DNA from: Ignavibacteria bacterium
GTDB lineage: Bacteria; Bacteroidota; Ignavibacteria; Kapaibacteriales; Kapaibacteriaceae
DNA: 64,000 bases
Direction: 5' to 3'
Assembly (NCBI GenBank): GCA_016707005.1
Contig: JADJIQ010000001.1
Location: 122,001-186,000, forward strand
Under the pieces are notes generated by a model. It was not told the origin of the DNA, searched no databases, and saw only the letters and a program-made list of their open reading frames with translations. Made by a program: the position numbers and the translations under genes. Shown here piece after piece: positions 50,858-59,098 of this stretch; positions within the stretch are counted from its first letter, which is position 1, and each line of letters starts with the position of its first letter.

Positions 50858-52203
50858 ATCGTGAAGTAGATCACGATGCCGGTAACGTCACTGAAGGTGG
50901 CAACGAACGGTGCACTGGAGGCGGCGGGGTCGAAGCCGAGTTTCTTCATGAGCAGTGGCAACATCGAACCGGCTATGGTACCGGCCATGACGATGCCGAT
51001 GAGGGAGATGAGGATCACGGTGGCAACAACGGGGGTGACGTTGGGGTCGTAATGACCGTTGATCAGTTCGCCGATCATGATCCGGCCAAAACCTAAGACG
51101 CCCAAGAGGATCCCAAGAAAGAAGCCGGCTGTGATCTCCCGACGCATGATCTGCCACCAATCGGCAAGGGTCACTTCGCCCAGAGCCAGAGCACGTACGA
51201 TCAGCGTTGCTGCTTGGGAACCGGAGTTTCCGCCGGAGGAGATGATAAGGGGCAGGAAGAGTGCGAGGATCACGGCACTGTCGATTGTGGACTCAAAGGC
51301 CGACATAGCAGTGGCGGTCAAGAAGCCCCCTAAGAAGAGAACTACGAGCCACGTTGCACGCTTACGAATGAGTTCAATGATCGGCACGTCGATATAGGGA
51401 TCGTCGAGGGCTTCAACAGCACCGAAACGCTGCATCTCTTCGGTTGCTTGTTCTTCTGCAATATCGAGGACGTCATCAAGCGTGATGATGCCAAGGAGCT
51501 TGTTGTCGATATCCACTACAGGCAAGGCGAACCTGTCGAGCCTCTTGAACGCCAACACGGCAGTCTCTTGATCATCCGTAGCGAGAAGAGATTCCACTTT
51601 CTCATCCATGATGTCGACGATCACCGATTCCGGACGTGCAAGCAGGATCTCTCGGATGTGGATGTCATCGACAAGTGTTCCGTGCTCTGTTACGTAAAGA
51701 TAGTTCAGCGTCTCCGAGTCCTTGCCGTAGTTGCGAATGTGATCCAGCGCCTGTTGGACGGTCCAGTGCTTCTTGATGATCACATAGTCCGGCGTCATTA
51801 AGCGGCCAACCGAGTCCTCCGGCCAATTCAGAAGGGCAAGGGCAATACTGCGTTCTTCGGCGTTGAGGGAGTTGATGAGCTCCGAAACAACGTTCCCCGG
51901 AAGATCTTCAAAAAGCTGCGTCCGGTCATCCGGTGACATGTCATTGAGCAGGGCCCCCATCTCTTCGCGGGCCATATCATGCAATAACTCCTGCTGCGTA
52001 TCGAACTCACAGTACGAGAACGTCTCGGCTGCGATGTCCTTTGGCAGCAGACGGAACACCACCACCCGACTCTCCTCACGAAGGTCGGAAACAAGATCTG
52101 CAAGCTCTACAGGCTCCCAATCCAGAACCACCTCACGGATGGTACTGAAATCTCGGGCCGCGATCAGCTCCTCGATCTCCGGTGCTATGAGTCTGCCGTA
52201 CAT
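50824..52203 (-). CDS. mgtE: Magnesium transporter MgtE
   Basis: 459 aa. An N-terminal superhelical MgtE_N domain (about 1-130, LNAEERSIALALLNWPEDSVGRLMTPD at its end) is followed by a CBS pair (about 135-255: YLYVTEHGTLVDDIHIREIL, ALPVVDIDNKLLGIITLDDVLDI), a connecting helix and five membrane helices (about 275-459). The pore signature SSGGNSGSQAATLIVRALALGE and the Mg2+-site Asp in FVATFSDVTGIVIYF are present. It imports Mg2+ and is gated by Mg2+ binding to the cytoplasmic domains. The octamer array and a TAACTTCC box stand directly before its ATG. Confidence 0.96.
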   Translation of the reverse strand: MYGRLIAPEIEELIAARDFSTIREVVLDWEPVELADLVSDLREESRVVVFRLLPKDIAAETFSYCEFDTQQELLHDMAREEMGALLNDMSPDDRTQLFEDLPGNVVSELINSLNAEERSIALALLNWPEDSVGRLMTPDYVIIKKHWTVQQALDHIRNYGKDSETLNYLYVTEHGTLVDDIHIREILLARPESVIVDIMDEKVESLLATDDQETAVLAFKRLDRFALPVVDIDNKLLGIITLDDVLDIAEEQATEEMQRFGAVEALDDPYIDVPIIELIRKRATWLVVLFLGGFLTATAMSAFESTIDSAVILALFLPLIISSGGNSGSQAATLIVRALALGEVTLADWWQIMRREITAGFFLGILLGVLGFGRIMIGELINGHYDPNVTPVVATVILISLIGIVMAGTIAGSMLPLLMKKLGFDPAASSAPFVATFSDVTGIVIYFTIATLLLRGILL

Positions 52204-52208
52204 AAGAG

Positions 52209-52300
52209 GGAAGTTACGGAGTTACCCAGTCACGAGGTTACGGGGTTACTGGGTTACGAGGTTACAGGGTTACGGGGTTACGTCATTGAGTCATTTAGTC
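52209..52300 (-). repeat. GTAACCYC octamer array upstream of mgtE, ending in a TAACTTCC box
   Basis: Read on the minus strand, about eight 8-nt units of the form GTAACCCC end in TAACTTCC (52209-52216), which lies 5 nt before the mgtE ATG and is the probable -7 box. A short ATGACT-type stretch (52285-52303) adjoins it and runs to the stop of the porin gene. The same octamer and the same terminal box precede the CHASE2 gene at 5005-5012. Confidence 0.8.
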
Positions 52301-52303
52301 ATT

Positions 52304-53050
52304 TCACAGCGGTACACGCAGCGCAATGGTAGCATCGAACGCTCGGAGCATCGTGTTGTTTACATCCGTCGACGCGGTCAAGCCGTACCGGTAGAGAACG
52401 GCCGGAACGATCTCTGTTGATGCTATACGAAGGACGTATTGGAGTCCGCCTACAAGTGCGAACTTGATGCCGCTTGAAGTGTTCGCATCATGCTCACCAT
52501 TCCACATGGTATTCTCGTCAAGAAAAGGGCACTCAGGACATTGTTGCCGAATCCGAGCGGCAACGGAATCGCCAAACCTTTGTATCTGTTCGGTATACAT
52601 CCCTGTGACGGTACTGATGGAGATTCCGCCGAGGGCCTCAATGCCAGTGTCACCAATGCGAATGGCAAGAACTGGACAAATCTCCAAACTCGATATCGTC
52701 TGATACACCTCATACGTACTGGCATCCTCAGGTGCGGGTTCAATGCAATCAAGGCACTCTCCCTGCAGAACTGTGGCAAGCCGATATGTCCCATATGATG
52801 CATTGAGCATGAATGCCCATGTTGTGGACCCATTCGGACCAAGATCTGTCTCCAGAGATATTCCGCCTATCCAGCCGTTGTTCTGCGGGTAGTAGAGATC
52901 ATCGGATTCGTGGATGGTGAATGTAGCGCCCCCTCTCAACCCCATATACGTAGAGGCACTGCCGTTATCCTGGGTCTGAGCATAAACAGTTGAGACCAAA
53001 GCTACAAGAACGAACACAAGCCAACGAAAAACAGTCACTATACCCTCCAT
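52304..53050 (-). CDS. Outer-membrane beta-barrel protein, family unassigned
   Basis: 248 aa with a signal peptide (RWLVFVLVALVSTVYAQ). The mature part opens with MGLRGGATFTIHES, typical of PorT-like or OmpW-like small barrels, and continues as alternating amphipathic strands to a final strand FDATIALRVPL, close to the C-terminal aromatic/hydrophobic barrel signal. Cys pairs occur in loops (GECLDCIEP, QQCPECPF), which suggest disulfides or metal binding outside the cell. Probably about 8-10 strands. No operon partner on either side. Confidence 0.7.
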   Translation of the reverse strand: MEGIVTVFRWLVFVLVALVSTVYAQTQDNGSASTYMGLRGGATFTIHESDDLYYPQNNGWIGGISLETDLGPNGSTTWAFMLNASYGTYRLATVLQGECLDCIEPAPEDASTYEVYQTISSLEICPVLAIRIGDTGIEALGGISISTVTGMYTEQIQRFGDSVAARIRQQCPECPFLDENTMWNGEHDANTSSGIKFALVGGLQYVLRIASTEIVPAVLYRYGLTASTDVNNTMLRAFDATIALRVPL

Positions 53051-53071
53051 AGATCGTGTTCATGTAACTTA

Positions 53072-53102
53072 CGTCATACCGTCATTTCGTCATATCGTCA
53101 TA
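53072..53102 (+). repeat. CGTCAT octamer array upstream of the alpha/beta hydrolase gene
   Basis: Four 8-nt units with the core CGTCAT end 10 nt before ATG 53113. They are the same family as 45051-45098. Confidence 0.7.
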
Positions 53103-53112
53103 GGGGAATTCG

Positions 53113-54447
53113 ATGAGACGCACCTCAGCTCTTACCCAACCGGGCATTCCATGGAGATATGGACTGTTGCCGGACGTGTTATCGAATGGAACACAGAATC
53201 CGGCGCGGACTGTAGCGATCTTCACTGTGCATGGCATCGGTGATCAACGTCACGCCGAGACAGCCAATGCGATGCGTGTTGGATTTGAAGCAGCGGTAGA
53301 TTGCGCTGATGAGAATTGTTCGATCGTTGCTGAAGCAGGTGTGCCATACGTCCATGATGGATGGTGGGGGAACTACGATGACTTTGAAGCATCGATGCCG
53401 GAAGTTGCTGCTACATTGGGTGCGGAGGAGCGGGCAGAGTTGGTGCAGTTGTTTCGTGCACGATCGCTGAGTGGACCCCGCACGTTGATGTGGTTCATTG
53501 GTCGACTCTTACGCATGATCTCCCCAAAGACTTTGGTGAAGGTTGGGATCACTCGTTACATCACGTATTTGCTCATGGGGCTCCTCAGTGTCCTTGGAAT
53601 GATAGGACTCTTGATCCGTATGCCGCGGGTGATGGCCACCATCGTGAATGATGTGCGTGTGTATGGTGGACCTGAAGGTGATACGGAACGGGCGATCTGT
53701 GAGAACATCGATAGGCGCGTAGCTGCGGCGTTCTTAAGAATGTTCGGGCTCGATCTCAATCTCGACGAACTTCCAGATGAGAAGAAGATCCATCTGGAGT
53801 CGAAACCTGTTACCTTCGATACAGTAGTGTGGGTCTCGCATAGTCTTGGTACCGTGATCTCGTACAACACGATGCTCGATGTTGTGTCGATCTGTCGAGA
53901 TGCGATCAACGCCGCTTCACACCATGAACCAACGGACATAACCTTCAAGCGTGCAGAAGCTGCACAACGCGTGATCGCCGGCTTCCATCGATTCATTACG
54001 ATGGGGAGCCCCTTACAGAAGGCGACATTCCTGTTTGAAGAATGTCTGCGCGATGAGTTAGAGTCGAGCACGTTGCTATCGTGGCTTACATCACAGCGCA
54101 TGGCCATTGGCCGCACAATGGATGAGTGGTGGATGAACTATTATCTGGTTATGGACCCGGTATCGGGTAGACTCCTCCATACTCAACGCTTTAAGAAGTT
54201 CGTGCGCAACATCCATCCAAGCTACATGGGTCTCCCGGCTGCTTCACACACATCGTATTGGAGCAAGAAACTAGTTAGCTCCCCAATCCTCTCTCGCGCA
54301 TTGGGCAAGGAGGTGTTCCCGTACAATTGGCAGGTCGCTGAATGGGGCGAGAAGCGCGTATCATTCACACGGGTTATCGCCTTCTTCCTCGTGGTATCAC
54401 TGCCGTTCATTATCTACTATGCGCTACGGTGGTACTTCTCGTTCTAA
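53113..54447 (+). CDS. Alpha/beta-hydrolase-fold (lipase-like) membrane-associated protein
   Basis: 444 aa. The oxyanion-hole strand is AIFTVHGIGDQRH (about residues 36-48) and the nucleophile elbow is VVWVSHSLGTVIS near 240, where S-H-S-L-G replaces the usual G-x-S-x-G. Two hydrophobic segments lie in the middle (about 155-185, YLLMGLLSVLGMIGLLI) and at the C-terminus (about 425-440, IAFFLVVSLPFIIYYAL). The layout, a hydrolase domain interrupted by and ending in membrane helices, resembles membrane-bound lipase/esterase-like proteins of unknown substrate. No signal peptide. The catalytic acid and His cannot be assigned with confidence. Confidence 0.75.
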   Translation: MRRTSALTQPGIPWRYGLLPDVLSNGTQNPARTVAIFTVHGIGDQRHAETANAMRVGFEAAVDCADENCSIVAEAGVPYVHDGWWGNYDDFEASMPEVAATLGAEERAELVQLFRARSLSGPRTLMWFIGRLLRMISPKTLVKVGITRYITYLLMGLLSVLGMIGLLIRMPRVMATIVNDVRVYGGPEGDTERAICENIDRRVAAAFLRMFGLDLNLDELPDEKKIHLESKPVTFDTVVWVSHSLGTVISYNTMLDVVSICRDAINAASHHEPTDITFKRAEAAQRVIAGFHRFITMGSPLQKATFLFEECLRDELESSTLLSWLTSQRMAIGRTMDEWWMNYYLVMDPVSGRLLHTQRFKKFVRNIHPSYMGLPAASHTSYWSKKLVSSPILSRALGKEVFPYNWQVAEWGEKRVSFTRVIAFFLVVSLPFIIYYALRWYFSF

Positions 54448-54450
54448 CAA

Positions 54451-54510
54451 CGTCATGCCGAGCGTAGTCGAGGCACGTTGTTCGTCCCTCGACTACGCTC
54501 GGGATGACGT
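54451..54510. repeat. Inverted repeat (about 22-bp arms) of the GTCATCCCGAGCG family between convergent genes
   Basis: The left arm carries GCCGAGCGTAGTCGAGG and the right arm CCTCGACTACGCTCGGG, with a 12-nt loop. It can form a strong hairpin and lies between the hydrolase stop and the Omp85-like stop, so it may act as a two-way terminator. It resembles the halves of the element at 29218-29356. Confidence 0.8.
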
Positions 54511-54512
54511 AA

Positions 54513-55850
54513 CTAGAAAGCGTCTCCCACCGAGAAATAGATCGCTGTATTCCCGTCCGATGAGTATCCCATGTCGATACCGATCATTGTACGTGAATAC
54601 TTGAGGGCCATGATACGGAGTCCGGCACCAGCTGCTCCACGGAAACGGTGGAAGAGTTTCTCTTCGGTGTAGATATCATAGGCCGGACGTGAGGCGCTTG
54701 TGAAGTTCCCAAAGACGACGGCACCAAGAAGTCCGCTGCGGGTGATCGGGAAGCGCCATTCAACCTCGGCATAGGCAAGTGAAGTTCCGCGGAATCGACC
54801 TTGGAGGTATCCGCGACCGCTTCGTCCGTTGAAGTCGTAGCCCAGTGCAGGGAGATCGAGATACGGAACGTTCCCTGCAAGAACGCCGTGGATGTAGGTC
54901 CAAATGCCGAGGACGTTCCGTGGAAGGATATGGTCGAGCGAGATATACGTCCTGAACTCCGCCCAACCCAAGGTACTTGTCTGCGAACTGCCCATCGCGT
55001 CCAGATTCTGGCGCAATGCAAGCCGTGCATATGGTCCATAGAAGGGGCTGATGGAGTTATCGCGCTTGTCATACACTGCCTCTAACGAGAGGCCAGCTGT
55101 TGAGTACTTCACGGGATCAAATCCAAACGCTTTGCTGTAGGCATAGTGCGAGGTGACAACCGGCGTAGTTGAATCAAGATCGAGATCCTCGTCAACAATG
55201 TTAAGGTGGAAATCGAACAACGCTCCAACACCTACATAAAGATCGTCATGTACTTGGAGAAGTGCCATCTGATGAAGTCGCAGGTAATCAAAGGCCATTG
55301 GCTGCTCACCTGGTATAGGAACAGTATGAATGCCATTGATCGTGAATCCGCCAAAAACTGGGGAGCCTTCAGGAGAGCTTGAACCTAGACCGTACGTGCT
55401 TTGTGTGAAGTCGTAATACCGCCAGTCGATAAGGAACTGCCAACGGTCCTTACTTGAGAACAGCGTCGACTGCGTTGTGATGATCGTCTGATCCTTGGTG
55501 GTGATCGAGACCGAACCTTGCGACGAAGATATCCGCGTGTCCTTTGCCGAACCAAGATAGTATCCCGCCTGAGCACCGAAGCCCAACATCAATCCATTGT
55601 TCGGATTGGCTGCAATGAACGGCAAGAGAAAGAGGGACAGCGGCGGCGTCTCTGCACCGGCACTTGTGTCCATCGCAAGTCTTGTTAATCTGATCTCTTC
55701 CTCAACGGACCGTAAGCCGACCAGATCCATGAGGTCCTCTGAAGCTCCTAACTTCTTGAGCAGAGGAAGATTCTTCAACGTGTCATTATCCTGACCTACA
55801 ACTGTTGTTGCACCCACAACCATCAGGACAAGAATGACTGCGCTCCTCAT
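54513..55850 (-). CDS. BamA/TamA-type (Omp85) outer-membrane barrel protein
   Basis: 445 aa. Signal peptide about 1-19 (ILVLMVVGATTVVGQ). A short N-terminal region without recognisable POTRA repeats is followed by a 16-strand-type barrel. The conserved loop-6 segment is RSGRGYLQGRFRGTSLAYAEVEWRFPI, equivalent to the (V/I)RG(F/Y) motif, and the final strand ends AIYFSVGDAF with a C-terminal Phe. It looks like the POTRA-less surface-antigen type found in Bacteroidota. The partner is unknown. TAGTTTTG ends 4 nt before the ATG and an octamer array lies directly upstream. Confidence 0.85.
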   Translation of the reverse strand: MRSAVILVLMVVGATTVVGQDNDTLKNLPLLKKLGASEDLMDLVGLRSVEEEIRLTRLAMDTSAGAETPPLSLFLLPFIAANPNNGLMLGFGAQAGYYLGSAKDTRISSSQGSVSITTKDQTIITTQSTLFSSKDRWQFLIDWRYYDFTQSTYGLGSSSPEGSPVFGGFTINGIHTVPIPGEQPMAFDYLRLHQMALLQVHDDLYVGVGALFDFHLNIVDEDLDLDSTTPVVTSHYAYSKAFGFDPVKYSTAGLSLEAVYDKRDNSISPFYGPYARLALRQNLDAMGSSQTSTLGWAEFRTYISLDHILPRNVLGIWTYIHGVLAGNVPYLDLPALGYDFNGRSGRGYLQGRFRGTSLAYAEVEWRFPITRSGLLGAVVFGNFTSASRPAYDIYTEEKLFHRFRGAAGAGLRIMALKYSRTMIGIDMGYSSDGNTAIYFSVGDAF

Positions 55851-55854
55851 GTCG

Positions 55855-55862
55855 CAAAACTA
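55855..55862 (-). promoter_or_regulatory. Putative -7 box (TAGTTTTG) of the Omp85-like gene
   Basis: A perfect TAnnTTTG on the minus strand, 4 nt before the ATG. It is continuous with the GTGCTAGT octamer array, so its TAG comes from the last array unit. Confidence 0.45.
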
Positions 55863-55904
55863 GCACATTAGCACACTAGCACACTAGCACATTAGCACAT
55901 TTAG
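55860..55904 (-). repeat. GTGCTAGT/GTGCTAAT octamer array
   Basis: Five 8-nt units, alternating GTGCTAGT and GTGCTAAT on the minus strand, fill the gap between the Omp85-like gene and the permease stop at 55907. The last unit merges with the -7 box. Confidence 0.85.
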
Positions 55905-55906
55905 CA

Positions 55907-57154
55907 TTACTCATACCTCAACGCCTCGATCGGATCCAGGTTGGCAGCTCTCCACGCAGGATAGAGTCCAAAGCCAATACCGATAATGGTGCAGATAACG
56001 ATGCTGAAGACCACCGTACCCCACGGGAGGACATAGACGATGGAGGGCATGTTATTGAATCGCAATATCTCTGTCACTGCCCACGACGTTCCAAGTCCGC
56101 CGATCATGCCGGTGAGGCCCCCTAACTGACAGAGGGTGATGCTCTCGATGAGGAACTGTCGGACGATCCACGACTTGCGTGCACCGAGTGCCTTGCGTAC
56201 GCCGATCTCCCGTGTGCGTTCTTTGACGCTCACAAGCATCATGTTCATGATGCCAATGCCGGCAGCTACTAAGGCTCCGAGTCCACTGATCCATGCCACA
56301 ACAAGGAGGGCTGTTGAGAATCCGGAGAACTGTCCGGTCAATGCATCATTCCTATCCAACTCAAAGTTGTTGTCCTCCCACGGCTTCACCTTGCGTAGTG
56401 AACGCATGATGCCAATGGCTTCGTCCTGGGTGGCCTCGAGTTGGAACTTGGATTCGGCCTTGACGGAGATGTCGACGCTGGCATCCCACTCAGATGTGTA
56501 GTACTTGTTGAAGACGGTGATGGGGATCAAGACACGGTTGTCCTGACTTTCTCCGATAACCCCGCCCTTTGCCTCGAGAATGCCGATGACCGTGAACTGC
56601 TGATTACGGATGGAGATCGTTCTACCAATGCAGGATTCACCGTTGAAGAGTGTGTTTACGATATCAGTGCCAAGGATCGCAACATTGCGCGAAAGGACCA
56701 CTTCCGACTCCATCACGGGGCGTCCGTCCGAGATGGTTGTGACGTTCACAGCAAAGTACAGATCATCGATTCCGATCAATGACACAGTAGGATTGGTGGA
56801 CTCTTGTCCGGCCTTGATCGTATACCCGGGAGACGTGTTGCTAATGGTGATAAGCTTTGTGTTCGTCATCCTGTCACGAAACTGTTTCGCCTGATCATAC
56901 GTGATGTTCTTTCTGCGTCTCATCTTGGCCCAGTTGGTGCCAAAGACGATGGTAGGTGTACGCTGGATCAAGAGGGAATTCTCACCGAGATCTGCCAATT
57001 GACCGTTGACGGCTTGTTGCAAGGTATTGGTGATGGAGGTAGAGGCGATGATGGCAAACACGCCAATGCCGATGCTGAGCAACGTGAGGCTCGACCGAAG
57101 CTTCTGGGAGCGGACGGCGTCAAGGGCGATCGTTATGGACTCAAAGATGTTCAT
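55907..57154 (-). CDS. MacB-type ABC transporter permease (second permease)
   Basis: 415 aa with four membrane helices in the MacB layout: one near residues 20-42, a large periplasmic MacB_PCD domain (about 45-270), and three near 285-310, 340-365 and 380-400. The FtsX-like cytoplasmic motif is KERTREIGVRKALGARKSWIVRQFLIESI. It has no fused ATPase, so it pairs with the separate ATPase at 58394. It overlaps the preceding permease by 4 nt. It is a paralogue of that permease (similar ends, diverged periplasmic domain), so the pump probably has a heterodimeric membrane part. Confidence 0.93.
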   Translation of the reverse strand: MNIFESITIALDAVRSQKLRSSLTLLSIGIGVFAIIASTSITNTLQQAVNGQLADLGENSLLIQRTPTIVFGTNWAKMRRRKNITYDQAKQFRDRMTNTKLITISNTSPGYTIKAGQESTNPTVSLIGIDDLYFAVNVTTISDGRPVMESEVVLSRNVAILGTDIVNTLFNGESCIGRTISIRNQQFTVIGILEAKGGVIGESQDNRVLIPITVFNKYYTSEWDASVDISVKAESKFQLEATQDEAIGIMRSLRKVKPWEDNNFELDRNDALTGQFSGFSTALLVVAWISGLGALVAAGIGIMNMMLVSVKERTREIGVRKALGARKSWIVRQFLIESITLCQLGGLTGMIGGLGTSWAVTEILRFNNMPSIVYVLPWGTVVFSIVICTIIGIGFGLYPAWRAANLDPIEALRYE

Positions 57155-58410
57155 TCGGATCGAAGTGCCTCAACGGGATCCAAACCCGATGCCTTGATCG
57201 CAGGAAGGAGTCCGGCCAACAGTCCTACCAGAATCGATACACCAACAGCAATGCCCAAGAGGTCAAACGGGACAAGGGGGCTCACCACACTCGCCCAATC
57301 TTGTTCGAAAACATTCACGGCAAGGTATTGCGCCGAACCAACGATGATCTGGGCGATAGGGAAGGCAATGAGGGCACCGGCCACGCATAACATCGCAGAC
57401 TCAATGAGAAACTGTGCCAGGATCGATGAGCGACGTGCTCCGATCGCCTTACGAATGCCGATCTCCTTGGTGCGCTCCGTAACGGAGACGTACATGATGT
57501 TCATGATGCCGATGGAGCCAACGATGAAGGCGAGAAGGGTAAGCCCCATTCCAACCACCCATATCCCAAGTCGAATGTTCTTTGCTTGCTGATCGAAGGC
57601 CTTCATCTCATTGATGCTGAAGTCATCTTCGTCCGCAGGTGCAACATTGCGGATGGATCTCATATGGCCAACTGCTTCGTCACGAACGATATCCAACATT
57701 CGCTCACTGCCGGCCTTGAGTCCTACAGAGAAGCTGCGATCGAAGAACCCAAACGATGAGCGAAATGCATACAGCGGAATGAAGACCTGATTGTCGATGA
57801 AATCCATGAAGAGGAATCCGCGTTTCTCAACCACACCAACGATGCGATACGGAACGCCGGCGATCTTTAGAGACTTTCCAACAGGAGATTCAGTCGGGAA
57901 CAGGTTCTTCTTGATGTTGTAGCCAACAACAACAACCTTCTCAGCCTCGCGTTCTTCAACCTCGTTGAAGAATCTGCCTTCCTCCGTAGAACCGGCGGAT
58001 GTGTTGCCATAGGTTGATGTGGTGCCCATGATCGAACACCTGAGACTGGTGTTGCCGAGGCTGACGGAACCGCCCCATTTGCGGGTGATGGGGATAGTCT
58101 CTTCGGCAGATTCCATACGAGCCGACAATGCCTCTGCTTGTTCAAGCGTGATGTCCTTGCGCGCCTCCATCATGCGCCAGTTACCGCCCCCTGCCCAATT
58201 CCATTTGTCGATATAGATCATGTCCTTGCCGATGATCGAGATGGTCTTCTCCCACACGGCGTCAAGTCCACCAATGGTCCAGCCCATAAGCACTACGAGC
58301 ACCACACCAACCACCACACCGGCAGTGGTGAGAATGGAACGCATCAGATTCACACGCAAGGATGTGACGGCGATACGGAAAGATTCCTGGACTTCAGACA
58401 GACGTGGCAT
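57151..58410 (-). CDS. MacB-type ABC transporter permease (first permease)
   Basis: 419 aa, same four-helix MacB_PCD/FtsX layout as its neighbour. An N-terminal helix (SILTTAGVVVGVVLVVLMGW) and periplasmic domain are followed by TERTKEIGIRKAIGARRSSILAQFLIESAM in the cytoplasmic loop. The C-terminal GLLPAIKASGLDPVEALRSE closely matches the C-terminus of the second permease. Its start overlaps the ATPase gene by 17 nt. Together the two permeases probably form the transmembrane dimer that couples ATP use to periplasmic movement. Confidence 0.93.
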   Translation of the reverse strand: MPRLSEVQESFRIAVTSLRVNLMRSILTTAGVVVGVVLVVLMGWTIGGLDAVWEKTISIIGKDMIYIDKWNWAGGGNWRMMEARKDITLEQAEALSARMESAEETIPITRKWGGSVSLGNTSLRCSIMGTTSTYGNTSAGSTEEGRFFNEVEEREAEKVVVVGYNIKKNLFPTESPVGKSLKIAGVPYRIVGVVEKRGFLFMDFIDNQVFIPLYAFRSSFGFFDRSFSVGLKAGSERMLDIVRDEAVGHMRSIRNVAPADEDDFSINEMKAFDQQAKNIRLGIWVVGMGLTLLAFIVGSIGIMNIMYVSVTERTKEIGIRKAIGARRSSILAQFLIESAMLCVAGALIAFPIAQIIVGSAQYLAVNVFEQDWASVVSPLVPFDLLGIAVGVSILVGLLAGLLPAIKASGLDPVEALRSE

Positions 58411-59098
58411 TGGGGTTCACCTCATCTGATTCGATCAAACCATCGCGCAACCGAATGATGCGATGGGCATGTCTGGCAACATCTTCTTCGTGTGTTACGA
58501 GGATCACCGTGTTCCCGCCACGCCACAGATCGCCGAACAACTTCATGATGTCCTGTCCGGTCTTTGTATCGAGGTTCCCCGTTGGTTCATCCGCAAGAAT
58601 GATGGAGGGGGCTGTCACAAGCGCCCGAGCAATCGCAACACGCTGACGTTGTCCGCCGGAGAGTTCATTCGGTCGGTGATCCATTCGATCGGCAAGACCA
58701 ACACGTGTGATGGCTTCGATCGCTCTCTTACGTCGCTCCTCACTTTTCAATCCAGCATAGACAAGTGGAAGCTCCACATTCTGCAGCGCAGTTGCGCGCG
58801 GCAAAAGGTTGAAGGTCTGAAAGACGAATCCGATCTCCTTGTTGCGAATGGCAGCAAGATCATCGTCATCCATCTCGCTCACGTTCTGTCCGTTGAAGAA
58901 GTACGTGCCGGATGTAGGTGTATCCAAACAGCCGAGCATGTTCATCAACGTGGACTTGCCGGAGCCCGATGGCCCCATGATCGCAACGTATTCGTTCTTG
59001 CCTAGAGTGAGAGAGACGTGGCGAAGGGCGAAGACCTCTTCGTGACCCATCTCGTAGCGTTTGACGAGATCTGCGATCTCGATGATGTTCTCACTCAT
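58394..59098 (-). CDS. ABC transporter ATP-binding protein (MacB/LolD type)
   Basis: 234 aa. Walker A GPSGSGKST, Q-loop FVFQTFNLLPRATALQNVELPLVYAG, signature NELSGGQRQRVAIARAL, Walker B SIILADEPTGNLDTKTG and the switch His in TVILVTHEEDVARHAHR. The full set of catalytic residues is present. LPLVYAGLKSEERRKRA and GNLDTKTG are typical of MacB/LolD ATPases. The start ATG overlaps the adaptor stop. It energises the two MacB-type permeases downstream. Confidence 0.95.
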   Translation of the reverse strand: MSENIIEIADLVKRYEMGHEEVFALRHVSLTLGKNEYVAIMGPSGSGKSTLMNMLGCLDTPTSGTYFFNGQNVSEMDDDDLAAIRNKEIGFVFQTFNLLPRATALQNVELPLVYAGLKSEERRKRAIEAITRVGLADRMDHRPNELSGGQRQRVAIARALVTAPSIILADEPTGNLDTKTGQDIMKLFGDLWRGGNTVILVTHEEDVARHAHRIIRLRDGLIESDEVNPNATSV

